Assembly: GCA_047833665.1 (NCBI GenBank)
Contig: CP181261.1
Location: 682,001-746,000 of the forward strand
Length of the DNA: 64,000 bases
Origin: Caproicibacter sp047833665
Lineage (GTDB): Bacteria > Bacillota > Clostridia > Oscillospirales > Acutalibacteraceae
Direction of reading: 5' to 3'
This document shows positions 8,628-17,597 of this stretch, one piece after another. The notes under the pieces are model-generated. The model had not been told where the DNA came from. It saw nothing but the letters and a program-made list of their open reading frames with translations, and did no database searches. Each line of letters begins with the position of its first letter. Position 1 is the stretch's first letter. The position numbers and the translations under genes were made by a program.

Positions 8628-9704
8628 ATGCCGGATACATCGTCAGAAAACAAAACGGAAAAAGCAACGCCGAAAAAAAGGAAAGACGAGCGAAAAAAAG
8701 GAAACATATTCCAAAGTGCCGATGTGGTCAGTTCCGTTTCTATTTTGGCGGTATTCGTCATGTTACGCATCACCTTCCCCTATCTCTACCGATATTTATT
8801 TAACTTCATTGTTCGGTATCTTTCTTTCACAGGGACCAAGACTACGTTATCGCAGGCAGCCGCCATGGATGTTTTGCGAGATGCATGGATAGCTCTATTG
8901 CTCATCTGTGCCCCTGTATTGATTGCTTCTTTGCTGGCCGCTGTGTTGGCTACTGGCGCTCAGACAAGATTTAAGTTTTCAGGAGAAAAAATTAAGTTTA
9001 AATTTTCCAATATCAGCCCTATTCAAGGGTTTCAGCGTTTATTTTCCATCCGCTCCATTGCGGAGCTAATCAAATCAATTTTGAAAACAATTGCCATTGG
9101 GTATGTCATATATATACAGATCAAAAAAATCGTTGCCGGATGCATCACAATGATGTACGGTGATGTTTTTCAGTCCAGCGTTACCATGATGAATGCCATC
9201 ATGGATATGGTTCTTCAAATGATGTTAGTGTTTATAGCAATTTCTGCCGCAGATTATTTTTATCAGTGGTGGGAATATGAGCGAAGTATCCGTATGACAA
9301 AACAGGAAGTAAAAGAAGAATTCAAGCAGTTGGAAGGAAACCCGGAAATTAAGGGAAGAATCCGCCAAGTCCAGCGTAGAATTTCCAACCGCCGCATGAT
9401 GCAGCAGGTTCCCAAAGCGGATGTTGTCATCAGGAACCCCACGCATGTTGCTGTTGCGCTCCGGTATCACGCGGATGAGGATATCGCGCCCGTTGTGGTT
9501 GCGAAAGGACAGGATTATTTGGCTTTAAAGATTATAGAAATTGCTCAGATGTATCATATCCCCATGAAGGAGGACCGGCTGTTGGCCCGCGCCCTCTATG
9601 CATCGGTGGAAGTCAATGACCAAATTCCGCCGGAATTTTACCAGGCAATGGCCGAGGTTATGGCGTGGGTATATCGTCTGAAACAAGAAGGAGAGGAAAG
9701 ATGA
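8628..9704 (+). CDS. flhB: Flagellar export switch protein FlhB
   Basis: A 358-residue FlhB. The N-terminus is Lys-rich (EKATPKKRKDERKKG), then four membrane helices lie between about residues 32 and 210, then a cytoplasmic domain. The autocleavage site N270-P-T-H (RNPTHVAVALRY) is intact, so the switch from rod/hook to filament substrates should work normally. The protein controls substrate specificity with FliK. AAGGGGGGATTGTA precedes the start. It overlaps flhA by four bases. A second gene encoding only an FlhB-type C-domain lies at 23759-24085. Confidence 0.95.
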   Translation: MPDTSSENKTEKATPKKRKDERKKGNIFQSADVVSSVSILAVFVMLRITFPYLYRYLFNFIVRYLSFTGTKTTLSQAAAMDVLRDAWIALLLICAPVLIASLLAAVLATGAQTRFKFSGEKIKFKFSNISPIQGFQRLFSIRSIAELIKSILKTIAIGYVIYIQIKKIVAGCITMMYGDVFQSSVTMMNAIMDMVLQMMLVFIAISAADYFYQWWEYERSIRMTKQEVKEEFKQLEGNPEIKGRIRQVQRRISNRRMMQQVPKADVVIRNPTHVAVALRYHADEDIAPVVVAKGQDYLALKIIEIAQMYHIPMKEDRLLARALYASVEVNDQIPPEFYQAMAEVMAWVYRLKQEGEER

Positions 9705-11755
9705 AACTGCTCAATCATGTTGTTTCGCTGTTTGTTATCCTAATTATTGCGCTTATCATCATCCCTCTGCCGGCTTCCTTGCTGGATATGATGTTTATTA
9801 TTAATATTTCCTTGTCTCTGGTTATTTTGCTTCTTACTATGTATATCAAGCAAGCGCTTGATTTTTCTGTTTTTCCATCCATCCTTCTCATTACCACATT
9901 GTTCCGTCTTGCACTGAACATATCATCCACACGGCTGATTCTTTCCCATTCAGGAGAAGCCGGTCAGGTGATTAAAACATTTGGCAGTTTTGTTTTGCAG
10001 GGGAACATTGTTGTCGGCTTTGTGGTGTTTTTGATTATTGTACTTGTGCAGTTTTTGGTTATCACAAAAGGTGCAGAACGTATTTCAGAAGTGGCAGCAA
10101 GATTCCGCTTGGATGCTATGCCCGGAAAGCAGATGGCTATTGATGCGGATTTAAATTCCGGGCTGATTGATGAACAGACTGCCCGAAAACGCCGTGAAGA
10201 TATTCAGCGGGAAGCGGAATTCTACGGCTCTATGGACGGTGCCAGCAAGTTCGTCAAAGGCGATGCGATTATGTCCATTGTAATCACCTTTATTAACTTT
10301 ATCGGTGGTTTGCTTGTCGGTATGGTGCAGGGAGGAAAATCTTTCGGTGAAGTGCTGAATATTTACTCCATTGCAACAGTTGGTGATGGTCTGGTTTCCC
10401 AGGTTCCGGCGCTGCTGATTTCCACTGCAACAGGCATGATCGTAACCCGTGCGGCTTCCAATTCCACCCTTGGAGCTGATGTATCCCGCCAATTTTCTTC
10501 ACAGTCCATGGTTATTCTGCTTGCAGGCTGCGGAATATTTGCCCTGAATTTAATTCCCGGCATGCCGCATCCTCAGCTGATCCTTTTTTCCGCTTTCTTG
10601 ATTGGTTCGGGATTAATGCTAAGGAGAAAATTGGAACAGTCAGATGTTCCGGCGACGCAAACTGCAGGTGCTGCCTCTGAAGCTGCTCAAGAGGACGAAA
10701 CTGCCTATTACAAAAATATTGATCATATTTATGAGCTCCTTCCTTTGGATCCGATTGAAATGGAATTTGGCTACAGTCTCATTCCATTGGTGGATGAATC
10801 AAGCGGAAGCAGTTTTATTGAGCGCTTGGTGTCTTTCCGCAAACAATTTGCCGTGGAGATGGGAATGGTTGTGCCAAGTGTGCGTCTAAGGGACAATGGT
10901 TTGCTCAACCCGAACCAATATGTCATAAAAATTAAAGGAGAAGAAGTTGCCCGCGGAGAAATCCTTGTGGATTATCTTCTTGCATTGGATCCCGGCAACC
11001 TCACGGGTGAAATTGACGGTATCGATACCATAGAGCCTGCTTATGGAATTCCCAGCAAATGGATTACTCCTGATAAGAAAGACATGGCAGAAATCTATGG
11101 CTATACAGTAATTGATCCTCTTTCCGTTGTGGTTACTCACCTTTCAGAAACGGTGCGCCAGCACGCGGACGAACTGCTTTCACGGCAGGAAGTCAGCCGG
11201 CTTTTGGAAAGTGTTAAAACTTACGATGCTTCTTTGGTATCCGACGTTGTACCAAATATAATTTCATACAGTAATCTGCAAAAAGTTCTTTGTTCCCTGC
11301 TTAAAGAGGGTGTACCAATCCGTGACATGCAGACCATTTTGGAAACAATTTCGAATAATGCATCTTCTGCGAGAGACCCGAACATGATGACAGAATATGT
11401 CCGGCAGGCACTGCACCGCACGATTACCCGCAAATGGGCGGAAGGCAACCAGATTAAGGTCATTACGCTGGACAACGAAGTGGAAAAGACCATTGTCAAC
11501 GCAATCAATAAAAATGAACACGGAACATATTTGTCGCTTGATCCTCAGACGACACAAAAGATTCTTACAAATCTTACAGACTGCATTTCAAAAGTGCGTG
11601 ATGTTGTCAATACACCTGTGATTTTAACATCTCCTGTGGTGCGAATTTATTTCAGCAAGCTGCTGCAGCAATTTTATCCGCGTGCCGTGGTTCTTTCTTT
11701 CAGTGAGCTGGATAATAATATCCAGATTCAGGCGGTCGCTAACGTCACGCTTTGA
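9701..11755 (+). CDS. flhA: Flagellar export protein FlhA
   Basis: A 684-residue FlhA: about eight membrane helices in the first 310 residues, including the FHIPEP-family loop (RFRLDAMPGKQMAIDADLNS, then RRKDxQREAEFYGSMDGASK-like text), and a large cytoplasmic domain that docks chaperone-substrate complexes. It forms the nonameric ring of the export gate and uses the ion gradient. AAGGAGAGGAAAG precedes the ATG at 9701; an upstream in-frame ATG at 9665 would overlap flhB and is not supported. Usually flhF and flhG follow; here fliA follows directly. Confidence 0.95.
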   Translation: MKLLNHVVSLFVILIIALIIIPLPASLLDMMFIINISLSLVILLLTMYIKQALDFSVFPSILLITTLFRLALNISSTRLILSHSGEAGQVIKTFGSFVLQGNIVVGFVVFLIIVLVQFLVITKGAERISEVAARFRLDAMPGKQMAIDADLNSGLIDEQTARKRREDIQREAEFYGSMDGASKFVKGDAIMSIVITFINFIGGLLVGMVQGGKSFGEVLNIYSIATVGDGLVSQVPALLISTATGMIVTRAASNSTLGADVSRQFSSQSMVILLAGCGIFALNLIPGMPHPQLILFSAFLIGSGLMLRRKLEQSDVPATQTAGAASEAAQEDETAYYKNIDHIYELLPLDPIEMEFGYSLIPLVDESSGSSFIERLVSFRKQFAVEMGMVVPSVRLRDNGLLNPNQYVIKIKGEEVARGEILVDYLLALDPGNLTGEIDGIDTIEPAYGIPSKWITPDKKDMAEIYGYTVIDPLSVVVTHLSETVRQHADELLSRQEVSRLLESVKTYDASLVSDVVPNIISYSNLQKVLCSLLKEGVPIRDMQTILETISNNASSARDPNMMTEYVRQALHRTITRKWAEGNQIKVITLDNEVEKTIVNAINKNEHGTYLSLDPQTTQKILTNLTDCISKVRDVVNTPVILTSPVVRIYFSKLLQQFYPRAVVLSFSELDNNIQIQAVANVTL

Positions 11756-11784
11756 GCAAGCAATTACAGAAAGGAGAGAGCTGC

Positions 11785-12558
11785 ATGACGAAACAGTACG
11801 GAATTAAGGAAATACCGGTCCAAGAGCTTTGGGCGCGGTACAGCGAAAGTGGTGATGTGGAAATACGCAACGAACTGATTCGTCAATACAGCTACCTCGT
11901 TCGCTGCATTGCGATAAAAATTGTCGGACGCTATCAGTATTTCAACTATTTGGACGATATAATAAGTGAGGGCTTAATTGCTCTGATGGATGCCATTGCA
12001 AAATTCGACAGAATGAAGAATGTAAAGTTTGAGACCTTTGCATCCATTAAGATTCGAGGAGCCATGATTGATTACATACGGCGGCAAGATTGTTTTCCCC
12101 GCAGATTGAAAAAAATGGCGAAAGCCATTAATGAAGCGGATGAAACGTTGAATCAGCGTTTGGGCCGCAGTCCCACAGAGCAGGAGATTGCGGATTACAT
12201 GAATGTCAGTTTACCGGAATATGAAAAAATGTTGGCGGAAACATGTTCGATGAATATGTTGTCGTTTGAAGAGTTGGTGTATGAAAAGGGTGTTGAGAAC
12301 TTCTCGCTGAAAGGCTCCTACTGTATGGAAGGCCCGGAACAGGCAATGGCAGAAAAAGAGCTGCGCAGCATGCTTGAAAAAGATATAGAAATGCTTGCAG
12401 AGAAGGAAAAACTTGTCATATCGCTTTATTATAAAGAACAGCTGAAAATTAAAGAAATTTCCGCTGTTATGGGAATCAGTGAGTCACGGGTGTCTCAAAT
12501 CCACTCCAGTGCTTTAAGAAAACTGCGGAAAAGTTTGGAAAGCTACTTGAAACAGTAA
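11785..12558 (+). CDS. fliA: RNA polymerase sigma-28 factor FliA/SigD
   Basis: A 257-residue sigma factor. Region 2 contains LVRCIAIKIVGRY and FETFASIKIRGAMIDYIRRQD; region 3 contains RSPTEQEIADYMNV; region 4 ends with ISESRVSQIHSSALRKLR. It directs transcription of late flagellar and chemotaxis genes; matching promoters are seen at 20114-20140, 23698-23724 and probably 25527-25553. AAGGAGAGAG is nine bases before the ATG at 11785; the frame is open to 11752 but that would overlap flhA. Normally inhibited by FlgM, which is not encoded in this window. Confidence 0.94.
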   Translation: MTKQYGIKEIPVQELWARYSESGDVEIRNELIRQYSYLVRCIAIKIVGRYQYFNYLDDIISEGLIALMDAIAKFDRMKNVKFETFASIKIRGAMIDYIRRQDCFPRRLKKMAKAINEADETLNQRLGRSPTEQEIADYMNVSLPEYEKMLAETCSMNMLSFEELVYEKGVENFSLKGSYCMEGPEQAMAEKELRSMLEKDIEMLAEKEKLVISLYYKEQLKIKEISAVMGISESRVSQIHSSALRKLRKSLESYLKQ

Positions 12559-12575
12559 GGGGGATAAGAATCGTT

Positions 12576-13307
12576 ATGGTTAGGGGATTTTACATGTTAG
12601 GGTCCGGTATCCTCACGCAGAGCCGGGTACTTAATACGATTAGTAATAATGTGGCAAATGTTGAAACCAATGGATTTAAAAAGTCTCGAGTTGTACCCAA
12701 AACGTTTGGAGATATGCTGATTGAACGCATTGATCAAAATAAAACGCAAATTGGCACTGCTGCCTTGATGAATACAGCCGATGAGGCCGTAATCAATTAT
12801 GAGCAGGGGAACATTGACCAAACCGGACGCAACTTGGATTTTGCCATTAATGGTGACGGTTTTTTTGCCATTCAGGGAGAAAATGGAGTCGTTTACACCA
12901 GAAACGGCAGTTTTAATATTGACGGCGATGGTTATTTGGTACTCAAAGGTCAGGGCAGAGTGCTCGACGGCAACGGTAATCCGATTCGCCCCGGCACGGA
13001 CGACATTACAGCGGACGGACAGGGTAATCTGTTCGTTGGCGGAAATTTTATCGGACAATTGGCAATTTATCAATTCGAAGATAATGCGGCACTTAGGACG
13101 GCGGGAGAAGGTATGTTTCAAGGAACACCGTCCGCACGTATCACGAACGCAAATGTGCTGTGGAAAGCGCTGGAAAAATCTAATGTAAATATGACAGAAG
13201 AGCTGGCCAATGCACTCGCTTCGGAGAGAGGATTGCAGACCTGCTCGCAGGCGCTTAAGATGTATGATAATGTGCTAAATGAAGCTGTGGATATTTCTAA
13301 GGTTTAA
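12576..13307 (+). CDS. Flagellar rod protein, FlgF/FlhO type
   Basis: A 243-residue rod/hook family protein. The N-terminal motif is TISNNVANVETNGFKKSR; the centre has GDGFFAIQG and YTRNGSF, typical of FlgF/FlgG; the C-terminal coiled part is KSNVNMTEELANALASERGL. It would form part of the rod below the hook. In B. subtilis the paralogues FlhO and FlhP are the rod proteins. Here two paralogues lie in tandem after fliA, a common clostridial order. The first is called the FlgF/FlhO member by order; the sequence alone does not settle FlgF versus FlgG. Confidence 0.85.
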   Translation: MVRGFYMLGSGILTQSRVLNTISNNVANVETNGFKKSRVVPKTFGDMLIERIDQNKTQIGTAALMNTADEAVINYEQGNIDQTGRNLDFAINGDGFFAIQGENGVVYTRNGSFNIDGDGYLVLKGQGRVLDGNGNPIRPGTDDITADGQGNLFVGGNFIGQLAIYQFEDNAALRTAGEGMFQGTPSARITNANVLWKALEKSNVNMTEELANALASERGLQTCSQALKMYDNVLNEAVDISKV

Positions 13308-13330
13308 TATATGGGGAGGTTGGGATTCCA

Positions 13331-14035
13331 ATGATGATTTCATTTTATACAGCGGCTGCGGGTGCTGTTGCCGAGCAGCAGAAGCTAGGCGTTACATCCA
13401 ACAATATTGCCAATGTTTCCACGCAGGGCTATAAACCGGATCAGGTATCCTTTGCCGACCTTGTGTATACGGGTGTGCATGGACCGCAAACGGAAAATAG
13501 TCTGAAAGTTGGCCATGGCAGCAAACTTGATAAAACGGATACGGTTTTTACGCAGGGAAGTATCCAAAAAACCAACCGACCGCTTGACTATGCTCTTCCG
13601 GAAGAGAATGCCTTTTTTGCAATAAGGTGTACGGATGGCACGGTACGCTACACAAGAAACGGTGGTTTTCAGCTTTCAGAAAATACAGACGGAGGTTTTT
13701 TCCTAACGGATTCACATGGCGGTATTGTGCTTGATGCGCAAGGTAATGCTATTTCTGTCCAAAATGAAAATGATCCCCACGATGTTGGAGTGTATACCTT
13801 TGCAAATTGTGACGGCCTCAGAAAAACAGGAGAGAATTATTTTGAAGCTACAGATGCTTCCGGGCAAGCATTGCCTTCCGATATAAAGGCAATACAAGGC
13901 AGTTTAGAAGAATCTACAGTGGATTTGGCGGATGAAATTACAGCTCTGATCAGTGCACAAAAGGCGTTTGCGTTTAATGCGAAAGTCCTCCAAATTTCGG
14001 ACAATACAACACAGACCGTCAATAATTTGCGTTAA
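13331..14035 (+). CDS. Flagellar rod protein, FlgG/FlhP type
   Basis: A 234-residue rod protein paralogous to the gene before it. It has TSNNIANVSTQGYKPDQ near residue 21, YTRNGGFQLSENTDGG in the centre, and ESTVDLADEITALISAQKAF at the C-terminus. The central domain departs from typical FlgG: the usual GxGFF is replaced by EENAFFAIRC, so the subunit may be specialised. GGGGAGGTTGGGATTCC is a good ribosome site 23 bases downstream of the preceding gene. It probably forms the distal rod; FlgG/FlhP assignment rests on order. Confidence 0.82.
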   Translation: MMISFYTAAAGAVAEQQKLGVTSNNIANVSTQGYKPDQVSFADLVYTGVHGPQTENSLKVGHGSKLDKTDTVFTQGSIQKTNRPLDYALPEENAFFAIRCTDGTVRYTRNGGFQLSENTDGGFFLTDSHGGIVLDAQGNAISVQNENDPHDVGVYTFANCDGLRKTGENYFEATDASGQALPSDIKAIQGSLEESTVDLADEITALISAQKAFAFNAKVLQISDNTTQTVNNLR

Positions 14036-14077
14036 ATTGTTTGTCCGGTGACTGTATTTTAAGGGAGAGAGCATGAA

Positions 14078-15550
14078 ATGAATGAAAAAAATACCGATGT
14101 AAGCAAGGAAGTGAGATCACAGCAGGAACAGACCAAAAAGCCGGAAATACAATTGAGCGTCTCTCGGGACGGGATGGAAGCTGCTGTTCGTGTTAAAATA
14201 ACAGAACGAGATCAGACCGTTTCCTTTGAAGAAGTTATGGAGTTTTTAAAGGAAAACGGGATAGTGTATGGAATTTTGGAAAGTATGATCCGCGATTTCT
14301 GTGAGAACAGGAAGTTTTTCATTGACTGTCTCTGCGCGAAGGGCTTGCCGCCGGAGGATCAGGACGATGGGAAAATAGAGTATTTATTTAACAGGGAACC
14401 GAACCATATACCCTCCGAACGAGAAGACGGTACGGTGGACTATCGGAACTTAGGGCTTGTGCAGAACGTGAAAAAAGGCGATGTGCTCTGCAGAGTTATT
14501 CCTCCGGAGCCCGGCAAGGATGGAATAGACGTTTATGGCAAGCCCGTACCTTATCGGCGCGGTAAACTGCCGCATTTACCGGCTGGCAAAAATACTGTGA
14601 TTTCAGAAGATGGAATGACTTTGACTGCAGGCGTGGATGGGTGCATCGAATATAAGAATGCAACCGTCAATGTCAGTGAGGTTTTTATTGTGCGCGGAGA
14701 TGTTGATAGTTCTTCCGGCAATATCGATTTCCTTGGTACGGTCATCGTACAGGGAGATGTGCTGGAGGGCTTTTCCGTTAAAGCAGGCGGAGACATTACT
14801 GTCCGCGGCATGGTAGAAGGAGCTTTGCTTGAAGCAGGCGGAAATATTGTTATTGCCTGCGGGATGAATGGAATGAGCCATGGGAAATTAATCGCAGGAG
14901 GAAGCGTTACCTCACAGTATATTGAAAACGCGACGGTAGAGTGTGAGGGAGATGTGCGGGCTGACGTAATCTTTAATAGTATCGTTAAGGCAGGAAATTC
15001 GGTTTTGGTGCGCGGCAGAAAAGGGCTGTTGGCCGGAGGGAAGTGTCAGGCAGGCCGATCGGTTACCGCCACCGTCATCGGCAGTGGAGGCGCACACACG
15101 GAAGTTCTAATCGTTTCAAAATTATTGGATGGTCTTCTTGCCGGAAAAGAAGGGGAAAAACCGGATTCCGTCAAGGAGAAACTGCAGAAAGAACAGAAAA
15201 ATTTAGAAATACTAAATTCTCAGATTAACACAATTTTATCGGTTATGAAAAAAAATCCGCACTCGCTCAAGGCCAAGACTCTGCTGAGAAATGCGAGAGC
15301 TCAAAAAGAATTGGCCGAATCGAATATTAAATATCTGCAAGCCAAAGTGGCAGCTATGGGAAAAGCAGATCAGCAAGGCCTTTCTAATTTGGATTTTAAA
15401 ATTTCTGCGCTGCGTACTATCTATGCGGGTACAAAGCTGACAATCGGCGGATTTATGGAAACTCTTTCGACAGATTACGACTCGACGAAATTTTACGCGA
15501 ATCATGAACGCATAATCAGTGCGCCCATTCAACCGATTGACCGTATATAA
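14078..15550 (+). CDS. FapA-like DUF342 family protein
   Basis: A 490-residue DUF342/FapA (flagellar assembly protein A) homologue. The first 120 residues form an N-terminal domain with SFEEVMEFLKENGIVYGI. The middle is a repetitive beta-helix (about residues 150-360) rich in Gly and Val with repeats such as GNIDFLGTVIVQGDV, AGGDITVRGMVEGA and AGGNIVIACG. The end has a long coiled coil (about 365-440, KEKLQKEQKNLEILNSQI). No signal peptide is seen, so it is cytoplasmic. Family members affect polar flagellum placement in Vibrio; here the role is unknown. The location between rod genes and cheC suggests a link to assembly. Confidence 0.82.
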   Translation: MNEKNTDVSKEVRSQQEQTKKPEIQLSVSRDGMEAAVRVKITERDQTVSFEEVMEFLKENGIVYGILESMIRDFCENRKFFIDCLCAKGLPPEDQDDGKIEYLFNREPNHIPSEREDGTVDYRNLGLVQNVKKGDVLCRVIPPEPGKDGIDVYGKPVPYRRGKLPHLPAGKNTVISEDGMTLTAGVDGCIEYKNATVNVSEVFIVRGDVDSSSGNIDFLGTVIVQGDVLEGFSVKAGGDITVRGMVEGALLEAGGNIVIACGMNGMSHGKLIAGGSVTSQYIENATVECEGDVRADVIFNSIVKAGNSVLVRGRKGLLAGGKCQAGRSVTATVIGSGGAHTEVLIVSKLLDGLLAGKEGEKPDSVKEKLQKEQKNLEILNSQINTILSVMKKNPHSLKAKTLLRNARAQKELAESNIKYLQAKVAAMGKADQQGLSNLDFKISALRTIYAGTKLTIGGFMETLSTDYDSTKFYANHERIISAPIQPIDRI

Positions 15551-15570
15551 AAATGACTTGAGGTGAATCT

Positions 15571-16188
15571 ATGGAGATTGAAAATTTGGGCCAGCTCAAT
15601 GAGATGCATATTGATGTTTTAAAGGAAATTGGAAACATTGGTGCAGGCAATGCAGCAACATCTCTATCTCAGATGCTGAATCGTCAGGTAAAAATGGTAA
15701 CGCCCGTTGTGCGTATTTTGGATATTAATCAAGCAGACCGTGTGCTTGGCGGACCGGAAACACCGGTTGTTGCTATTCTTTCAAAGTTACACGGCGACAT
15801 TAATGGAATTATGATGTTTGTCATAGAACAGGAATTTACGCAGTCATTGCTGGAGGCGCTCTTGGGGGAAAGTAGGGCGGACTGTGCCAATCTTTCCGAT
15901 ATGGAATGTTCTGCTTTGTCGGAGATAGGCAATATTATGATAGGCTCCTATGCAAATTCGATTGCCTCTCTTTCCAATCTTGAGATAAAAATCTCTGTTC
16001 CGGCAGTTAAGGCTGATATGGTAGGAGCTTTGCTCACCGTTCCTGCCGCTGAAATGGGTTCAGTTTCCGATAAGATTATTTTTATCGAAGATGACTTTCT
16101 CAATGAAAGTCAGACAATTTCAGCTAATATGATGCTAATCCCGGACATTGAGTCATTGAATACATTAATGAACAGTCTGGGGCTTTAA
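15571..16188 (+). CDS. cheC: CheY-P phosphatase CheC
   Basis: A 205-residue CheC. Two phosphatase centres of the pattern E-x2-N are intact: E19/N22 (LKEIGNIGAGNAATS) and E118/N121 (LSEIGNIMIGSYANS). The enzyme dephosphorylates CheY-P and binds CheD, which lies four bases downstream. It works beside FliY: CheC acts in adaptation, FliY at the motor. ACTTGAGGTGAATCT is the ribosome site. Both centres present means class I CheC with activity, in contrast to single-site CheX. Confidence 0.94.
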   Translation: MEIENLGQLNEMHIDVLKEIGNIGAGNAATSLSQMLNRQVKMVTPVVRILDINQADRVLGGPETPVVAILSKLHGDINGIMMFVIEQEFTQSLLEALLGESRADCANLSDMECSALSEIGNIMIGSYANSIASLSNLEIKISVPAVKADMVGALLTVPAAEMGSVSDKIIFIEDDFLNESQTISANMMLIPDIESLNTLMNSLGL

Positions 16189-16191
16189 GTT

Positions 16192-16680
16192 ATGAGTGAA
16201 TTGATTACGGTGGGCATTTCAGATGTGAAAATAACAGAAAGCCCCAGTGCTCTGGTAACATACGCGCTGGGATCATGTGTTGGGATTTGCTTATATGATG
16301 CCGCCTTGAAAATCGGTGGATTAGCACACATTATGCTTCCCTATCATCCGCAAAGCGGAAATGCAAAAGACCAAATCAATCGGTATGCTGACTCATGTCT
16401 TCCGGTTATGGTTCGGAATATGGAAGCAAAAGGATGCCGACGCACTAGAATACAGGCTAAAATTGCAGGCGGAGCTAAGATGTTTGAAGTTGCGGATGAC
16501 AGCGCATTTGGAAATATTGGGCAGAGGAATGTCAAAGCGGTAAAAGAAACGCTTGCGAGTCTCAATATTCAAATCGTGGCAGAAGACACAGGATTAAACT
16601 ATGGTCGTACCGTTTATTTTTATACAGAGACGGGTATCATGGTTGTTAAATCTTTCTCTAAAGGAGAAAAAAGTTTTTAA
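16192..16680 (+). CDS. cheD: Chemoreceptor glutamine deamidase CheD
   Basis: A 162-residue CheD. The catalytic Cys29 lies in ALGSCVGICLYD and His46 in GGLAHIMLP; this is the Cys-His-Thr deamidase arrangement. The C-terminal motif NYGRTVYFYTETG is typical. CheD deamidates receptor glutamines and its binding to CheC is driven by CheY-P, forming a feedback loop. The gene begins four bases after cheC and ends the + strand operon; its stop overlaps the convergent gene by four bases. Confidence 0.94.
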   Translation: MSELITVGISDVKITESPSALVTYALGSCVGICLYDAALKIGGLAHIMLPYHPQSGNAKDQINRYADSCLPVMVRNMEAKGCRRTRIQAKIAGGAKMFEVADDSAFGNIGQRNVKAVKETLASLNIQIVAEDTGLNYGRTVYFYTETGIMVVKSFSKGEKSF

Positions 16681-17111
16681 AAGTATAAGGTATTGCTTGT
16701 ACTTTTATTACGAGTATCGTTGACTAGTTTCCGAAGCCGCTGACATTCCTCTTTCATTTTCTTTTTGCTTTCTGCGTCGCATGAACAAATTTCGTGCAAA
16801 AGGGAACGGCATTTTGCTTCTATCTCCCAAAGCTGAGATTCTGCCGGAGTACATGCGGGCTTTGGCGATTGGGCAGAAAGGATCATATCCATCCGTTCCT
16901 GTTCTTGGGGCGGCAGTTTTGCTGCAAGCTGAGCAATGCGGTCCATGCATTTTTTTAGCCGGTTTAAATAAATCTGACGCTGATTAATCAAGGCGGATGG
17001 ATCTGTCTTGTCTAGCTGATTGCATTGGTCTTTAATTTGACGGGAAAGACTTAATATTTTGGTTAAAAGAACTTGCTTTTGCTCTACACAGGCCCGGATC
17101 TCATTTGTCAT
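16677..17111 (-). CDS. Coiled-coil protein, possible FliT/FlgN-type export chaperone
   Basis: A 144-residue, highly charged, mostly helical protein with long heptad-like stretches (residues 5-70 and 90-135) and several Cys residues. No membrane segment is seen. It is the last gene of the fliD-fliS transcription unit, where many bacteria carry fliT, and its size and helical build match FliT/FlgN chaperones. I cannot confirm the family from motifs, so this is an inference from context. Its stop overlaps that of cheD by four bases, and a hairpin at 17133-17157 separates it from fliS. Confidence 0.55.
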   Translation of the reverse strand: MTNEIRACVEQKQVLLTKILSLSRQIKDQCNQLDKTDPSALINQRQIYLNRLKKCMDRIAQLAAKLPPQEQERMDMILSAQSPKPACTPAESQLWEIEAKCRSLLHEICSCDAESKKKMKEECQRLRKLVNDTRNKSTSNTLYF

Positions 17112-17132
17112 TATTTTTCACCTCTGAAGAAT

Positions 17133-17157
17133 AAGGCCGTCCGTTTGGGACGGCCTT
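17133..17157 (-). terminator. Hairpin between fliS and the chaperone candidate
   Basis: AAGGCCGTCC, loop GTTTG, GGACGGCCTT: a 10-bp perfect stem 13 bases past the fliS stop (- strand). The following bases on the - strand (ATTCTTC) are only moderately U-rich, so it may terminate partially and lower expression of the downstream chaperone candidate. Confidence 0.6.
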
Positions 17158-17170
17158 TCATTGTTGTTTG

Positions 17171-17554
17171 TTATTTCTGTGACTTAGTAGCCTTTTCTGC
17201 TTGCGCCCACGCATCTCTTAGTTCCTGTACCGTTGGAATGATTTCATCCAAATTTGAAGGCTCACCGGAAACGTTAGCTTTGATAATTTGTGTAAGAAAG
17301 TAGCTATAAATTTGTTTTAAGTTTGAGGAAACACTGTATTTATCGTCAAGAATGGCGAAAAGGTAATTTATAATATCTTTTGCTTTGGTGGTGCATTTTT
17401 TTGCAGGTTCCGGCTGCTTTTTGCCTAGAAGCATAGAAGCGTATCTCAAATTTTTCAGCAGTTCATCATAAAGTTTAACAAGCAGTTCGCCCCGTGACAT
17501 GGTGAGAATAGACTGTTCTTGGTACTGCTTAATCAGATTGTTGTTGTCCGCCAT
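17171..17554 (-). CDS. fliS: Flagellin export chaperone FliS
   Basis: A 127-residue helical protein with the FliS pattern: an N-terminal YQEQSILTMSRGELLVKLYD, then LLKNLRYASMLL, a middle KAKDIINYLFAILD, and a C-terminal extension beginning VQELRDAW. FliS keeps flagellin monomeric and delivers it to FlhA. It lies downstream of fliD in the usual fliD-fliS order. No flagellin gene is in the window. Length matches the family. Confidence 0.93.
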   Translation of the reverse strand: MADNNNLIKQYQEQSILTMSRGELLVKLYDELLKNLRYASMLLGKKQPEPAKKCTTKAKDIINYLFAILDDKYSVSSNLKQIYSYFLTQIIKANVSGEPSNLDEIIPTVQELRDAWAQAEKATKSQK

Positions 17555-17597
17555 TTTATAGTGCCCCCTGTATTAGTTTTCATGGCTTATCGTTAGA

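Noticed and set aside
16677..16712. Bidirectional terminator between cheD and the convergent gene
   Set aside because: Only a 7-bp A/T-rich stem is possible and it overlaps the coding end of the convergent gene.
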